The notes: a model not told the origin generated them from the letters alone. Shown: positions 34,302 to 46,947, counted from the stretch's first letter. The stretch is DNA of 64,000 bases from Lolium rigidum (GCF_022539505.1 NC_061508.1:68023754-68087753); one strand, 5' to 3'. Numbers and translations: made by a program.

Positions 34302-35831
34302 GTCTATGCATAGATGGTTGCACGAGTAGAACACAATGGTTTTGTGGGCGTTGATGCTTTTGTTATCTTTAGTTTGAGTACTTTGCATCTTTGTGGCATA
34401 GTGGGATGAAGCGGCTCGGACTAACTTTACATGAACGCGTTCATGAGACTTGTTCCTCGTTCGACATGCAACTTGTATTGCATAAGAGGCTTTGCGGGTG
34501 TCTGTCTCTCCTACTATAATGAAGATTCAATTTACTCTTCTATTGACAACATTAGTATCAACGTTGTGGTTCATGTTCGTAGGTAGATTAGATCTCTCTC
34601 GAAAACCCTAAACCACGTAAAATATGCAAACCAAATTAGAGACGTCTAACTTGTTTTTGCAGGGTTTGGTGATGTGATATGGCCATAATGTGATGATGAA
34701 TATGTATGAGATGATCATTATTGTATTGTGGCAACCGGCAGGAGCCTTATGGTTGTCTTTATATTTTCATGTTGAGTAGTTTTTCAAAGTAGTTGTAATA
34801 GTTTCTTCATGGAGGACAATCATGAAGACGGCGCCATTGACCTTGACGCTACGCCGACGATGATGGAGATCATGCCCGAAGATGATGGAGATCATGTCCG
34901 TGCTTTGGAGATGAAGATCAAAGGCGCAAAGACAAAAGGGCCATATCATATCACATATGAACTGCATGTGATGTTAATCCTTTTATGCATCTTATTTTGC
35001 TTAGATCGCGACGGTAGCATTATAAGATGATCCCTCACTAAAATCTCAAGATAATAAAGTGTTCATCCTTAGTAGCACCGTTGCCAAGACCTGTCGTTTC
35101 GAAGCATCTCGTGATGATCGGGTGTGATAGAATCAACAAGTGCATACAACGGGTGCAAGCCGGCTTTGCACATGCGGATACTAAGGTGGCCTTGATGAGC
35201 CTAGCATGTACAGACATGGTCTCGGAACACGTGATACCGAAAGGTAGAGCATGAATCATATGGTTGATATGATGAACACTTTGAGTGTTCGCCATTGAAA
35301 TCACACCTTGTCTCGTGATGATCGGGCTTAGGTGCGGTGGATTTGGTTCGTGTGATCACTAAGACAATGCGAGGGATATTGTTTTGAGTGGGAGTTCACC
35401 TAGATTTTTAATTATGTTGAATTAAAATTTGAACTCAATTTGTCATAAACTTAGTCTAAACTATTGCAAATATATGTTGTAGAGATGGCGTCACCAATCA
35501 ATTTTAACCAGTTCCTAGAGAAAGAAAAGCTTAAGAGCAACGGTAGCAACTTCACCGATCGGTTCCGTCATGTGAGGATCTTCCTCTCCGGCGGAAATCT
35601 GCAATATGTGCTTGATGCACCGCTAGGTGACCCTCCTGCGAAACTGAAACCGATGAAGTAAAAGCTGTTTACGAGACTCGAAAACTCGATACTCTCAAGT
35701 TCAGTGTGCCATCCTGTGCAGTCTGGAATCCGATCTTCAAAAACGTTTTGAGCACCACGATCCTCATGAGTTGATGAATGAGCTGAAAGCTATATTTGAG
35801 ACTCATGCGGCCGTGGAATGCTATGAAGCAT
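34302..35831 (+). mobile_element. Leader and partial gag of copia element E
   Basis: The leader runs from the primer site to 35484, with a stretch similar to repeated leader blocks around 35040-35340. Gag starts at 35485 with MASPINFNQFLEKEKLKSNG and GSNFTDRFRHVRIFL, hits a stop at 35659 after PAKLKPMK, and continues out of frame with LCSLESDLQKRFEHHDPHEL and NELKAIFETHAAVECYEA. Element D cuts it at 35831. The rest of E is not seen before the gap. Confidence 0.7.
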
Positions 35832-36785
35832 TGATGGCGTATAACTCACACGTTCGTTGGGAACCCCAAGAGGAAGGTATGATGCGCACAGCAGCAAGTT
35901 TTCCCTCAGAAAGAAACCAAGGTTTATCGAACCAGGAGGAGCCAAGAAGCACGTTGAAGGTTGATGGCGGCGGGATGTAGTGCGGCGCAACACCAGAGAT
36001 TCCGGCGCCAACGTGGAACCCGCACAACACAACCAAAGTACTTTGCCCCAACGAAACAGATGAGGTTGTCAATCTCACCGGCTTGCTGTAACAAAGGATT
36101 AACCGTATTGTGTGGAAGATGATTGTTTGCAAGAAAACAAGAAAACAAGTATTGCAGCAGATTTGTATTTCAAGTATAAAAGAATGGACCGGGGTCCACA
36201 GTTCACTAGAGGTGTCTCTCCCATAAGATAAAAGCATGTTGAGTGAACAAATTACGGTCGGGCAATTGACAAATAGAGAGGGCATAACAATGCACATACA
36301 TGTCATGATAAGTATAGTGAGATTTAATTGGGCATTACGACAAAGTACATAGACCGCCATCCAGCCTGCATCTATGCCTAAAAAGTCCACCTTCAGGTTA
36401 TCATCCGAACCCCTTCCAGTATTAAGTTGCAAAGCAACAGACAATTGCATTAAGTATGGTGCGTAATCAAGACCTACATCCTTAGACATAGCATCAATGT
36501 TTTATCCCTAGTGGCAACAGCACATCCACAACCTTAGAACTTTCTGTCACTGTCCCAGATATCAATGGAGGCATGAGCCCACTATCGAGCATAAATACTC
36601 CCTCTTGGAGTTAAGAGCAAAAACTTGGCCAGAGCCTCTACTAATAACGGAGAGCATGCAAGATCATAAACAACACATAGGTAATAACTTGATAATTAAC
36701 ATAACATGGTATTCTCTATCCATCGGATCCCGACAAACACAACATATAGCATTACGGATAGATGATCTTGATCATGTTAGGCAGC
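35832..36785 (-). mobile_element. Left part of Athila-like element D (LTR, reversed)
   Basis: The LTR is in reverse orientation: its end reads TGATGGCGTATAACTCACAC on the plus strand at 35832. It is interrupted at 36785 by element C, with GCAGC duplicated, and resumes at 42879. The left flank is AGCAT (35827-35831) inside the copia gag; the matching copy would lie beyond the assembly gap. Confidence 0.8.
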
Positions 36786-38382
36786 CGATACGTCTCCAAC
36801 GTATCGATAATTTCTTGTGTTCCATGCCACATTATTGATGTTATCTACATGTTTTATGCACACTTTATGTCATATTCGTGCATTTTCCGGAACTAACCTA
36901 TTAACAAGATGCCGAAGTGCCGCTTCTGTTTTCTGCTGTTTTTGGTTTCAGAAATCCTAGTAAAGAAATATTCTCGGAATTGGACGAAATAAAAGCCCGG
37001 AGGCCTATTTTCTCACGAAGCTTCCGGAAGACCGAAGACGAGACGAAGAGGGGCCACGGGGTGGCCAAACCCTAGGGCGGCGCGGCCCCCCTTGGCCGCG
37101 CGGCCCCGTGGTGTGGGCCCCCGTGCCGCCTCTTGACTTGCCCTTCCGCCTACTTAAAGCCTCCGTGACGAAACCCCCGCACCGAGAGCCACGATACGGA
37201 AAACATTACCGAGACGCCGTCGCCGCCGATCCCATCTCGGGGGATCCCGGAGATCGCCTCCGGCACCCCGCCGGAGAGGGGAATCATCTCCCGGAGGACT
37301 CTACACCGCCATGGTCGCCTCCGGAGTGATGAGTGAGTAGTCTACCCCTGGACTATGGGTCCATAGCAGTAGCTAGATGGTTGTCTTCTCCCCATTGTGC
37401 TATCATTGTCGGATCTTGTGAGCTGCCTATCATGATCAAGATCATCTATATGTAATTCTATATGTTGCGTTTGTTGGGATCCGATGAATAGAGAATACTT
37501 GTTATGTTGATTATCAAAGTTATTCATGTGTTGTTTATGATCTTGCATGCTCTCCGTTATTAGTAGATGCTCTGGCCAAGTAGATGCTTTTAACTCCAAG
37601 AGGGAGTACTTATGCTCGATAGTGGGTTCATGCTCGCATTGACACTCGGGACAAGTGATGTGAAAGTTCTAAGGTTGTGTTGTGCTGTTGCCACTAGGGA
37701 TAAAACATTGATGCTATGTCTAAGGATGTAGTTGTTGATTACATTACGCACCATACTTAATGCAATTGTCTCGTTGCTTTGCAACTTAATACCGGAGGGG
37801 GTTCGGATGATAACTCGAAGGTGGACTTTTTAGGCATAGATGCGATTGGATGGCGGTCTATGTACTTTGTCGTAATGCCCAATTAAATCTCACTATACTC
37901 ATCATGATATGTATGTGCATGGTCATGCTCTCTTTATTTGTCAATTGCCCAACTGTAATTTGTTCACCCAACATGCTGTTCGTCTTATGGGAGAGACACC
38001 TCTAGTGAACCGTGGACCCCGGTCCAATTCTCTTTACTCGAAATACAATCTACTGCAATACTTGTTTTTACTCGTTTTCTCTGCAAACAATCATATTCCA
38101 CACAATACGGTTAATCCTTTGTTACAGCAAGCCGGTGAGATTGACAACCTCAACTGTTTCGTTGGGGCAAAGTACTTTGGTTGTGTTGTGCAGGTTCCAC
38201 GTTGGCGCCGGAATCTCCGGTGTTGCGCCGCACTACATCCCGCCGCCATCAACCTTCAACGTGCTTCTTGGCTCCTCCCGGTTCGATAAACCTTGGTTTC
38301 TTTCTGAGGGAAAACTTGTCGCTGTGCTCATCATACCTTCCTCTTGGGGTTGCCCAACGAACGTGTGAAATACACGCCATCA
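36786..38382 (+). repeat. 5' LTR of element C
   Basis: It starts CGATACG and ends ACGCCATCA. A CTACTTAAAGCCTCC box near 37150 is the likely promoter region. Confidence 0.85.
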
Positions 38383-38393
38383 AGCATATTTTC

Positions 38394-38411
38394 TGGTGCC
38401 GTTGCCGGGGA
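38394..38411 (+). promoter_or_regulatory. Primer binding site of element C
   Basis: TGGTGCCGTTGCCGGGGA lies 11 bp after the LTR. It is the Athila tRNA-Asp site with C changed to T at position 4. Confidence 0.7.
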
Positions 38412-38683
38412 GATCAAGACACGCTGCAAGGGGAGTCTCCACTTCTCAATCTCTTTACTTTGTTTTTGTCTTGCTTTATTTTATTTACTACTTTGTTTGC
38501 TGCACTAAGTCAAAATACAAAAAAAATTAGTTGCTAGTTTTACTTTATTTGCTATCTTGTTTGCTATATCGAAAACACAAAAAAAAATTAGTTTACTTGC
38601 ATTTACTTTATCTAGTTTACTTTATTGTCTTGCACTCTATATTAAAAATACAAAAAAAAAAAAATTTAGTTACTTTTGTTACC

Positions 38684-39547
38684 ATGTCTAGCTCTGAACC
38701 TGTTACTTCTTCGCCTGAAGAATTAGTCTTCACTTTTAAACAAGGGGATGAGGAGAGTTTTAAGGATGCTTGGTCTAGAATTTTTACTTCTTATCGTGAA
38801 ACCGAACCTCAAATGACTCTAAGTTTGCTCCTTAGTAATTTTTATTTTGGTCTTATGGTTCGCTATAGATATGCTTTGGATACTTTAGTGGGAGGAGATT
38901 TCCTTCATTGCAATGGGGATCAAGCTTTTAATGCCATAAAGAAGTTGGTTGCATCATATGATTCAGCTAATAACTTTGATTCAGTCCTCGCTAGCATATA
39001 TAGTAGATTAAATACTCTGGAGATAAGTACATCTCGCTTGAATGATAACTATTGCCACGTTCGTAATCGTCTTGAACAAGTCTTAGTGAACTCTAAACTC
39101 TCATCGTGGGATCCTTCGTTAAAATTGTTATCGGTGATCGAACCCTCCATGCCTACCTGTGATATTATGTATGAATTTTGCCTTATGCCCGAAAGTATTT
39201 ATAAATCTTTGAAACTTTGGGGAGTTGAGGAAGGAGGAGAAAAGATAACTCTCATTGATAACTCTACTATAATCCCTAAAGGAATAGCCGCAGGTGTGCA
39301 TACAACTATTTGTGGAAGAACAATATCTATTGATTATCTTGTTGTTGAAACAGGAAAACTCACACTCGGAAGATCCTTGCTGAAACTATTGGGAGCAGTC
39401 ATTGATGTTGGAGAAGGCACTTTGAAATTCACCTCTATACCGGGAGAAACTCGTATATTTCCTAAACCAAAGGGAAAGAAAAACAATAAGAAAGGTAAGG
39501 GTAAAGCCCAAGGTAATGTTGATGCTTCACCTCTTGATAATACTTGA
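38684..39547 (+). CDS. Gag plus degenerate protease, element C
   Basis: An intact 287-residue frame starting MSSSEPVTSSPEELVFTFKQ. Residues 10-110 follow the Gag domain of Athila elements (EESFKDAWSRIFTSYRETEP, then LLLSNFYFGLMVRYRYALDT, LVGGDF). Residues 175-265 follow the retropepsin fold: CDIMYEFCLMPESIYKSL, IIPKGIAAGVHTTICGRTI, LTLGRSLLKLLGAVIDVGEG. The catalytic D-L-G-A motif of the family is here D-I-M-Y, so the glycine is lost and the enzyme is probably inactive. The tail is Lys-rich (KPKGKKNNKKGKGKAQG) and could bind nucleic acid. The ORF upstream of 38684 is open too, but the ATG fits the family start. It would package element RNA while polymerase comes from elsewhere; that role is inferred. 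Confidence 0.75.
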   Translation: MSSSEPVTSSPEELVFTFKQGDEESFKDAWSRIFTSYRETEPQMTLSLLLSNFYFGLMVRYRYALDTLVGGDFLHCNGDQAFNAIKKLVASYDSANNFDSVLASIYSRLNTLEISTSRLNDNYCHVRNRLEQVLVNSKLSSWDPSLKLLSVIEPSMPTCDIMYEFCLMPESIYKSLKLWGVEEGGEKITLIDNSTIIPKGIAAGVHTTICGRTISIDYLVVETGKLTLGRSLLKLLGAVIDVGEGTLKFTSIPGETRIFPKPKGKKNNKKGKGKAQGNVDASPLDNT

Positions 39548-41278
39548 TACACACTTTCTCGCGCCTAGCTGAAAGGCGTTAAAGAAAAGCGCTTATGGGA
39601 GACAACCCATGTTTTTACCTACAGTACTTTGTTTTTATTTTGTGTCTTGGAAGTTGTTTACTACTGTAGCAACCTCTCCTTATCTTAGTTTTGAGTTTTG
39701 TTGTGCTCATGTTTAAGCTCTTGCATCATATGCTTTGCACCCATTAATGAAGAAATACATAGAGCATGCTAAAATTTGGTTTGCATATTTGGTTTCTCTA
39801 AGGTCTAGATAATTTCTAGTATTGAGTTTGAACAACAAGGAAGACGGTGTAGAGTCTTATAATGCTTACAATATGTCTTTTATGTGAGTTTTGCTGCACC
39901 GGTTCATCCTTGTGTTTGTTTCAAATAAGCCTTGCTAGCCTAAACCTTGTATCGAGAGGGAATACTTCTCATGCATCCAAAATACTTGAGCCAACCACTA
40001 TGCCATTTGTGTCCACCATACCTACCTATACTACATGGTATTTTCCCGCCATTCCAAAGTAAATTGCTTGAGTGCTACCTTTAAAATTCCATCATTCACC
40101 TTTGCAATATATAGCTCATGGGACAAATAGCTTAAAAACTATTGTGGTATTGAATATGTAATTATGCACTTTATCTCTTATTAAGTTGCTTGTTGTGCGA
40201 TAACCATGTTTACTCGGGGAACGCCATCAACTCATTGTTGAATTTCATGTGAGTTGCTATGCATGTTCGTCTTGTCCGAAGTAAGGGCGATCTACACCGA
40301 GTTGAATGGTTTGAGCATGCATATTGTGAGAGAAGAACATTGGGCCGCTAACTAAAGCCATGATTCATGGTGGAAGTTTCAGTTTTGGACAAATATCCTC
40401 AAATCTCTAATGAGAAAAGAATTAATTGTTGTCAAATGCTTAAAGCATTAAAAGAGGAGTCCATTATCTCGTTGTCTATGTTGTCCCGGTATGGATGTCT
40501 AAGTTGAGAATAATCAAAAGCGAGAAATCCAAATGCGAGCTTTCTCCTTAGACCTTTGTACAAGTGCGGCATAGAGGTACCCCTTTGTGAAACTTGGTTA
40601 AAGCATATGTATTGCGGTGATAATCCAGGTAGTCCAAGCTAATTAGGACAAGGTGCGAGCACTATTAGTACACTATGCATGAGGCTTGCAACTTATAAGA
40701 TATAATTTACATGATGCATATGCTTTATTACTACCGTTGACAAAATTGTTTCATGTTTTCAAAATCAAAGCTCTAGCACAAATATAGCAATCGATGCTTT
40801 TCCTCTATGAGGACCATTCTTTTACTTTCAATGTTGAGTCAGTTCACCTATTTCTCTCCACCTCAAGAAGCAAACACTTGTGTGAACTGTGCATTGATTC
40901 CTACATACTTGCTTATTGCACTTATTATATTACTCTATGTTGACAATATCCATGAGATATACATGTTACAAGTTGAAAGCAACCGCTGAAACTTAATCTT
41001 CTTTTGTGTTGCTTCAATACCTTTACTTTGAATTATTGCTTTATGAGTTAACTCTTATGCAAGACTTATTGATGCTTGTCTTGAAGTGCTATTCATGAAA
41101 AGTCTTTGCTTTATGATTCACTTGTTTACTCATGTCATACACATTGTTTTGATCGCCGCATTCACTACATATGCTTTACAAATAGTATGATCAAGTTTAT
41201 GATGGCATGTCACTCCAGAAATTATCTTTGTTATCGTTTTTACCTGCTCGGGACGAGCGTAACTAAGCTTGGGGATGC

Positions 41279-42873
41279 CGATACGTCTCCAACGTATCGA
41301 TAATTTCTTGTGTTCCATGCCACATTATTGATGTTATCTACATGTTTTATGCACACTTTATGTCATATTCGTGCATTTTCCGGAACTAACCTATTAACAA
41401 GATGCCGAAGTGCCGCTGTCGTTGTTCTCGCTGTTTTTGGTTTCAGAAATCCTAGTAAAGAAATATTCTCGGAATTGGACGAAATAAAAGCCCGGAGGCC
41501 TATTTTCTCACGAAGCTTCCGTAAGACCGAAGACGAGACGAAGAGGGGCCACGGGGTGGCCAAACCCTAGGGCGGCGCGGCCCCCCTTGGCCGCGCGGCC
41601 CCGTGGTGTGGGCCCCCCGTGCCGCCTCTTGACTTGCCCTTCCGCCTACTTAAAGCCTCCGTGACGAAACCCCCGCACCGAGAGCCACGATACGGAAAAC
41701 ATTACCGAGACGCCGTCGCCGCCGATCCCATCTCGGGGGATCCTCGGAGATCGCCTCCGCACCCTCGCCGGAGAGGGGAATCATCTCCCGGAGGACTCTA
41801 CACCGCCATGGTCGCCTCCGGAGTGATGAGTGAGTAGTCTACCCCTGGACTATGGGTCCATAGCAGTAGCTAGATGGTTGTCTTCTCCCCATTGTGCTAT
41901 CATTGTCGGATCTTGTGAGCTGCCTATCATGATCAAGATCATCTATATGTAATTCTATATGTTGCGTTTGTTGGGATCCGATGAATAGAGAATACTTGTT
42001 ATGTTGATTATCAAAGTTATTCATGTGTTGTTTATGATCTTGCATGCTCTCCGTTATTAGTAGATGCTCGGCCAAGTAGATGCTTTTAACTCCAAGAGGG
42101 AGTACTTATGCTCGATAGTGGGTTCATGCCCGCATTGACACCGGGACAAGGATGAGTAAAGTTCTAAGGTTGTGTTGTGTCGTTGCCACTAGGGATAAAA
42201 CATTGATGCTATGTCTAAGGATGTAGTTGTTGATTACATTACGCACCATACTTAATGCAATTGTCCGTTGCTTTGCAACTTAATATTGAGGGGGTTCGGA
42301 TGATAACCCGAAGGTGGACTTTTTAGGCATAGATGCAGCTTGGATGGCGGTCTATGTACTTTGTCGTAATGCCCAATTAAATCTCACTATACTCATCATG
42401 ATATGTATGTGCATGGTCATGCTCTCTTTATTTGTCAATTGCCCAACCGTAATTTGTTCACCCAACATGCTGTTCGTCTTATGGGAGAGACACCTCTAGT
42501 GAACCGTGGACCCCGGTCCAATTCTCTTTACCGAAATACAATCTACCGCAATACTTGTTTTTACCGTTTTCTCTGCAAACAATCATCTTCCACACAATAC
42601 GGTTAATCCTTTGTTACAGCAAGCCGGTGAGATTGACAACCTCACCGTTTCGTTGGGGCAAAGTACTTTGGTTGTGTTGTGCAGGTTCCACGTTGGCGCC
42701 GGAATCTCCGGTGTTGCGCCGCACTACATCCCGCCGCCATCAACCTTCAACGTGCTTCTTGGCTCCTCCTGGTTCGATAAACCTTGGTTTCTTTCTGAGG
42801 GAAAACTTGCTGCTGTGCTCATCATACCTTCCTCTTGGGGTTGCCCAACGAACGTGTGAAATACACGCCATCA
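41279..42873 (+). repeat. 3' LTR of element C
   Basis: It follows AAGCTTGGGGATGC and starts CGATACG. It is nearly identical to the 5' LTR, with scattered one- and two-base indels. Confidence 0.85.
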
Positions 42874-42878
42874 GCAGC

Positions 42879-45520
42879 TCACAAGATCCAACAATGAAGC
42901 ACAATGAGGAGAAGACAACCATCTAGCTACTGCTATGGACCCATAGTCCAGGGGTGAACTACTCACTCATCACTCCGGAGGCGACCATGGCGGTGAAGAG
43001 TCCTCCGGGAGATGAATCCCTCTCCGGCAGGGTGCCGGAGGAGATCTCCGTAATCCCCCGAGATGGGATTGGCGGTGGCGGCGTCTCCGGAAGGTTTTCC
43101 GTATCGTGGCTCTCGGCATCGGGGGTTTCGCGACGAAGGCTTTAAGTAGGCGGAAGGGCAGGTCGGAGGCGACGCGAGGGGCCCACACGACAGGCCGCGC
43201 GGCCGAGAGGTGGGCCGCGCCGCCCGGCGTGTTGCCGCCTCGTCGCCCCACTTCGTTACGTCTTCGGTCTTCTCGGAAGCTTCGTGGCAAAATAGGACCC
43301 CGGGCGTTGATTTCGTCCAATTCCGAGAATATTTCGTTACTAGGATTTCTGAAACCAAAAACAGCAGAAAACAAAGAATCGGCTCTTCGGCATCTTGTTA
43401 ATAGGTTAGTTCCGTAAAATGCACGAATATGACATAAAGTGTGCATAAAACATGTAGATATCATCAATAATGTGGCATGGAACATAAGAAATTATCGATA
43501 CGTCGGAGACGTATCAGCATCCCCAAGCTTAGTTCTCGCTCGTCCCGAGCAGGTAAAACGATAACAAAGATAATTTCTGAAGTGACATGCCATCATAACC
43601 TTGATCATACTATTTGTAAACATATGTAATGAATGCAGCGATCAAAACAATGGTAATGACATGAGTAAACAAGTGAATCATAAAGCAAAGACTTTTCATG
43701 AATAGTACTTCAAGACAAGCATCAATAAGTCTTGCATAAGAGTTAACTCATAAAGCAATAAATCAAAGTAAAGGTATTGAAGCAACACAAAGGAAGATTA
43801 AGTTTCAGCGGTTGCTTTCAACTTATAACATGTATATCTCATGGATAATTGTCAACATAGAGTAATATAACAAGTGCAATATGCAAGTATGTAGGAATCA
43901 ATGCACAGTTCACACAAGTGTTTGCTTCTTGAGGTGGAGAGAGATAGGTGAACTGACTCAACATAAAAGTAAAAAAGAATGGTCCTTCAAAGAGGAAAGC
44001 ATCGATTGCTATATTTGTGCTAGAGCTTTATTTTGAAAACATGAAACAATTTTGTCAACGGTAGTAATAAAGCATATGAGTTATGTAAATTATATCTTAC
44101 AAGTTGCAAGCCTCATGCATAGTATACTAATAGTGCCCGCACCTTGTCCTAATTAGCTTGGACTACCGGATCATCGCAATAGACATGTTTTAACCAAGTG
44201 TCACAATGGGGTACCTCCATGCCGCCTGTACAAAGGTCTAAGGAGAAAGCTCGCATTTTGGATTTCTCTCTTTTGATTATTCTCAACTTAGACATCCATA
44301 CCGGGACAACATGGACAACATGATAATGGACTCCTCTTTAATGCATAAGCATGTGGCAACAATTATTATTCTCATATGAGATTGAGGATATATGTCCAAA
44401 ACTCGAAACTTCCACCATGAATCATGGCTTTAGTTAGCGGCCCAATGTTCTTCTCTAACAATATGCATGCTCCAACCATTAAGGTGGTAGATCTCTCTTA
44501 CTTCGTACAAGACGGACATGCATAGCAACTCACATGATATTCAACAAAGAATAGTTGATGGCGTCCCCAGAAACATGGTTATCGCACAACAAGCAACTTA
44601 ATAAGACATAAAGTGCATAAGTACATATTCAATACCACAATAGTTTTTAAGCTATTTGTCCCATGAGCTATATATTGCAAAGGTGAATGATGGAATTTTA
44701 AGGGTAGCACTCAAGCAATTTACTTTGGAATGGCGGATAAATACCATGTAGTAGGTAGGTATGGTGGACACAAATGGCATAGTGGTTGGCTCAAGGATTT
44801 TGGATGCATGAGAAGTATTCCCTCTCGATACAAGGTTTAGGCTAGCAAGGTTATTTGAAACAAACACAAGGATGAACGGTGCAGCAAAACTCACATAAAA
44901 GACATATTGTAAACATTATAAGACTCTACACCGTCTTCCTTGTTGTTCAAAACTCAATACTAGATATTATCTAGACTCTAGAGAAACCAAATATGCAAAC
45001 CAAATTAGCAAGCTCTAAGTGTTTCTTCATTAATGGGTGCAAAGTATATGATGCAAGAGCTTAAACATGAGCACAACAATTGCCAAGTATCAAATTATCC
45101 AAGACATTTTAGAATTACTACATGTAGCATTTTCCAATTCCAACCATATAACAATTTAACGAAGAAGAAACTTCGCTGTAATACTATGAGTAAAGCCTAA
45201 GGACATACTTGTCCATATGCTACAGAGGAGCGTGTCTCTCTCCCATACAAATGAATGCTAGGATCCATTTTATTCAAACAAAACAAAAACAAAAACAAAC
45301 CGACGCTCCAAGCAAAGTGCATAAGATGTGACGGAATAAAAATATAGTTTCGTGGGAGGAACCCGATAATGTTGTCGATGAAGAAGGGGATGCCTTGGGC
45401 ATCCCCAAGCTTAGACGCTTGAGTCTTCTTAGAATATGCAGGGGTGAACCACCGGGCATCCCCAAGCTTAGAGCTTTCACTCTCCTTGATCATATTGTAT
45501 CATACTCCTCTCTTGATCCT
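42879..45520 (-). mobile_element. Right part of Athila-like element D
   Basis: The LTR resumes after GCAGC and ends at 43516 with GGAGACGTATCA, the reverse of TGATACGTCTCC. Without C the LTR is about 1592 bp. Beyond it the reversed interior (GCATCCCCAAGCTTAG at 43517, 45400 and 45455) matches the 3' interiors of A and C for about 2 kb. No ORF is intact. The assembly gap cuts it. Confidence 0.8.
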
Positions 45521-45620
45521 NNNNNNNNNNNNNNNNNNNNNNNNNNNNNNNNNNNNNNNNNNNNNNNNNNNNNNNNNNNNNNNNNNNNNNNNNNNNNNNN
45601 NNNNNNNNNNNNNNNNNNNN
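45521..45620. other. Assembly gap (100 N)
   Basis: Exactly 100 N, a conventional gap of unknown length. The left part of element D and the rest of copia element E are missing here or elsewhere. Confidence 0.99.
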
Positions 45621-45847
45621 CTTGTGGGTCATCAGGCGCGTCGGCGCCTCGCGGAACGATGGTTTCGCGGGTGGGGGCGCCTTGTCAGCGACAGGACGCG
45701 GCGGTTCGCATCGGCCGCGACGCGGGAAGGTTGGTCATCGGCGTTTAATGGTCTCTCGCACGCAAACCGAAGCGGCCACGAGGGCAGCGACTGGCCATGC
45801 TGCGTCCAGTCGCGTACGTCACCGTTAATGTGGGCAGTTGTGGCCGC

Positions 45848-45854
45848 TATATAG
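45848..45854 (+). promoter_or_regulatory. TATA box (TATATAG)
   Basis: GCCGCTATATAGTACGG lies 88 bp before the ATG at 45936, normal spacing. Confidence 0.5.
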
Positions 45855-45935
45855 TACGGACGCCGTCCACCACCGCGGTGCTATCCTCTCATCTCCACCA
45901 CCGCCGCCGCGCCATTCTCTCCTCTCCACCTCAAA

Positions 45936-46580
45936 ATGCCGTGCCGTCTGAAGACGACGTACTCAATGCTGGGCCTCAACGGCCGTGCGCTGCAACCACC
46001 ACCACCGCAGCCGGAGCCGGAGCCCGGCGCGGACAACAGCTCCGACGACGATGTAGACCCAAGGTTCACGATGTGGCGCGAGGCCTACTTCGTCGATGCG
46101 GAAGCCGAGGCGGCGGAGGAGGCGGCACAGTGGGGTGAGCAGCCGCAGTCACCCCCCGACCCGGAGCAGGAGGCGATCCTGACGTTGTTGAACGCGCAGC
46201 GGTTCCGGACATTGAAGGAGGAGCAGCGGGAGTTCATCAACGACGCTAATCTCGAGCACGCCCTCGAGATCTCGGGCTAGCGAGCGGCCACGGAGGAGGC
46301 GGGACACCTACTGATGGAGGCGGAGCGACAAAAGCTCGCCTCCCTCAACGCTCATCGCCACTACGACGCGTTCGCCCGCGAGCAAGCGAGGCGCGCCGAC
46401 AACGGGCAAAGGCGGGAAGCACGGGGACGGCGCCGCCGGCAAGCTCCTGCGACGCCAGCCGCCATGCTCCACCGCCAGATGCGCGAAGCAAGGGCCGAGA
46501 GGCGGGCACGGATGCAGGCGGCAAAGGCGAAGAACGACGACGAGGCAGACCCGTCGTGCGCCCCAACCAACGGCCAGTAG
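45936..46580 (+). CDS. Hypothetical Glu/Arg/Ala-rich protein, one in-frame stop
   Basis: The frame starts MPCRLKTTYSMLGLNGRALQ, followed by a Pro/Glu stretch and DDDVDPRFTMWREAYFVDAE. A single TAG at 46278-46280 interrupts it. The same frame goes on with a strongly charged helical part (RAATEEAGHLLMEAERQKLA, and HRQMREARAERRARMQAAK) to a stop at 46578. It is a grass-specific type of frame usually found near transposons; I do not recognise a domain. The TATA box upstream and the shared frame on both sides of the stop suggest a recently disabled gene. Confidence 0.45.
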
Positions 46581-46714
46581 ATTGATTAAGTTTAAGTTTT
46601 TGAATTCGGTTTTTAAATGTCGTTTGAATTTTGTTGATCGCCAGTTGGCGTGTTGGCTTGATCTGGTTCCCCGTGTTCTCACTGCCGCCTGACAAGGTGT
46701 CACACTTGTTCTAG

Positions 46715-46947
46715 GAATATGCTGGCGCTTCCGACGCGCTTCACAAGGCTTTGAAGCTTGATCCGGAGAACACCAGGACCGCGGAAGACCTCCGGTAATC
46801 CGTTGAACTTGCACTCTTGCATAGTTACCTAGCATCTTACAAACAGATGTTATATCACACGCTGGTCGGCATGATGCGGTATGTTCCAACTTCTGCAGGG
46901 ACATTTCGGAACGCGCCGAGAACCAGGTTTCTCCTTCACCGTGTTAA
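46715..46947 (+). pseudogene. Two exons of a TPR-like gene
   Basis: Exon 46715-46794 reads EYAGASDALHKALKLDPENT, the second helix and turn of a tetratricopeptide repeat, between TTCTAG and a GTAATC donor. Exon 46899-46947 starts after TTCTGCAG and continues in frame (RDISERAENQVSPSPC) to a TAA. No upstream exons are visible, so it is the last two exons of a gene, probably captured or left after deletion. Confidence 0.5.

Larger units (their letters stand above)
36786..42873 (+). mobile_element. Complete Athila-like LTR retrotransposon C
   Basis: The element is 6088 bp with LTRs of 1597 and 1595 bp and target copies GCAGC (36781-36785, 42874-42878). Both LTRs begin CGATACGTCTCCAACG rather than TGATACG, so the terminal TG is changed to CG in both. 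The primer site TGGTGCCGTTGCCGGGGA (38394-38411) is the tRNA-Asp type with one change. It has one intact ORF (Gag plus protease-like), and no RT, RNase H or integrase, so it depends on enzymes from other elements. The 3' interior matches elements A and D. Confidence 0.9.

Noticed and set aside
46308..46904. Minus-strand frame of 198 codons
   Set aside because: It is antisense to the charged hypothetical ORF and to the TPR exon, both better supported by frame and splice signals.
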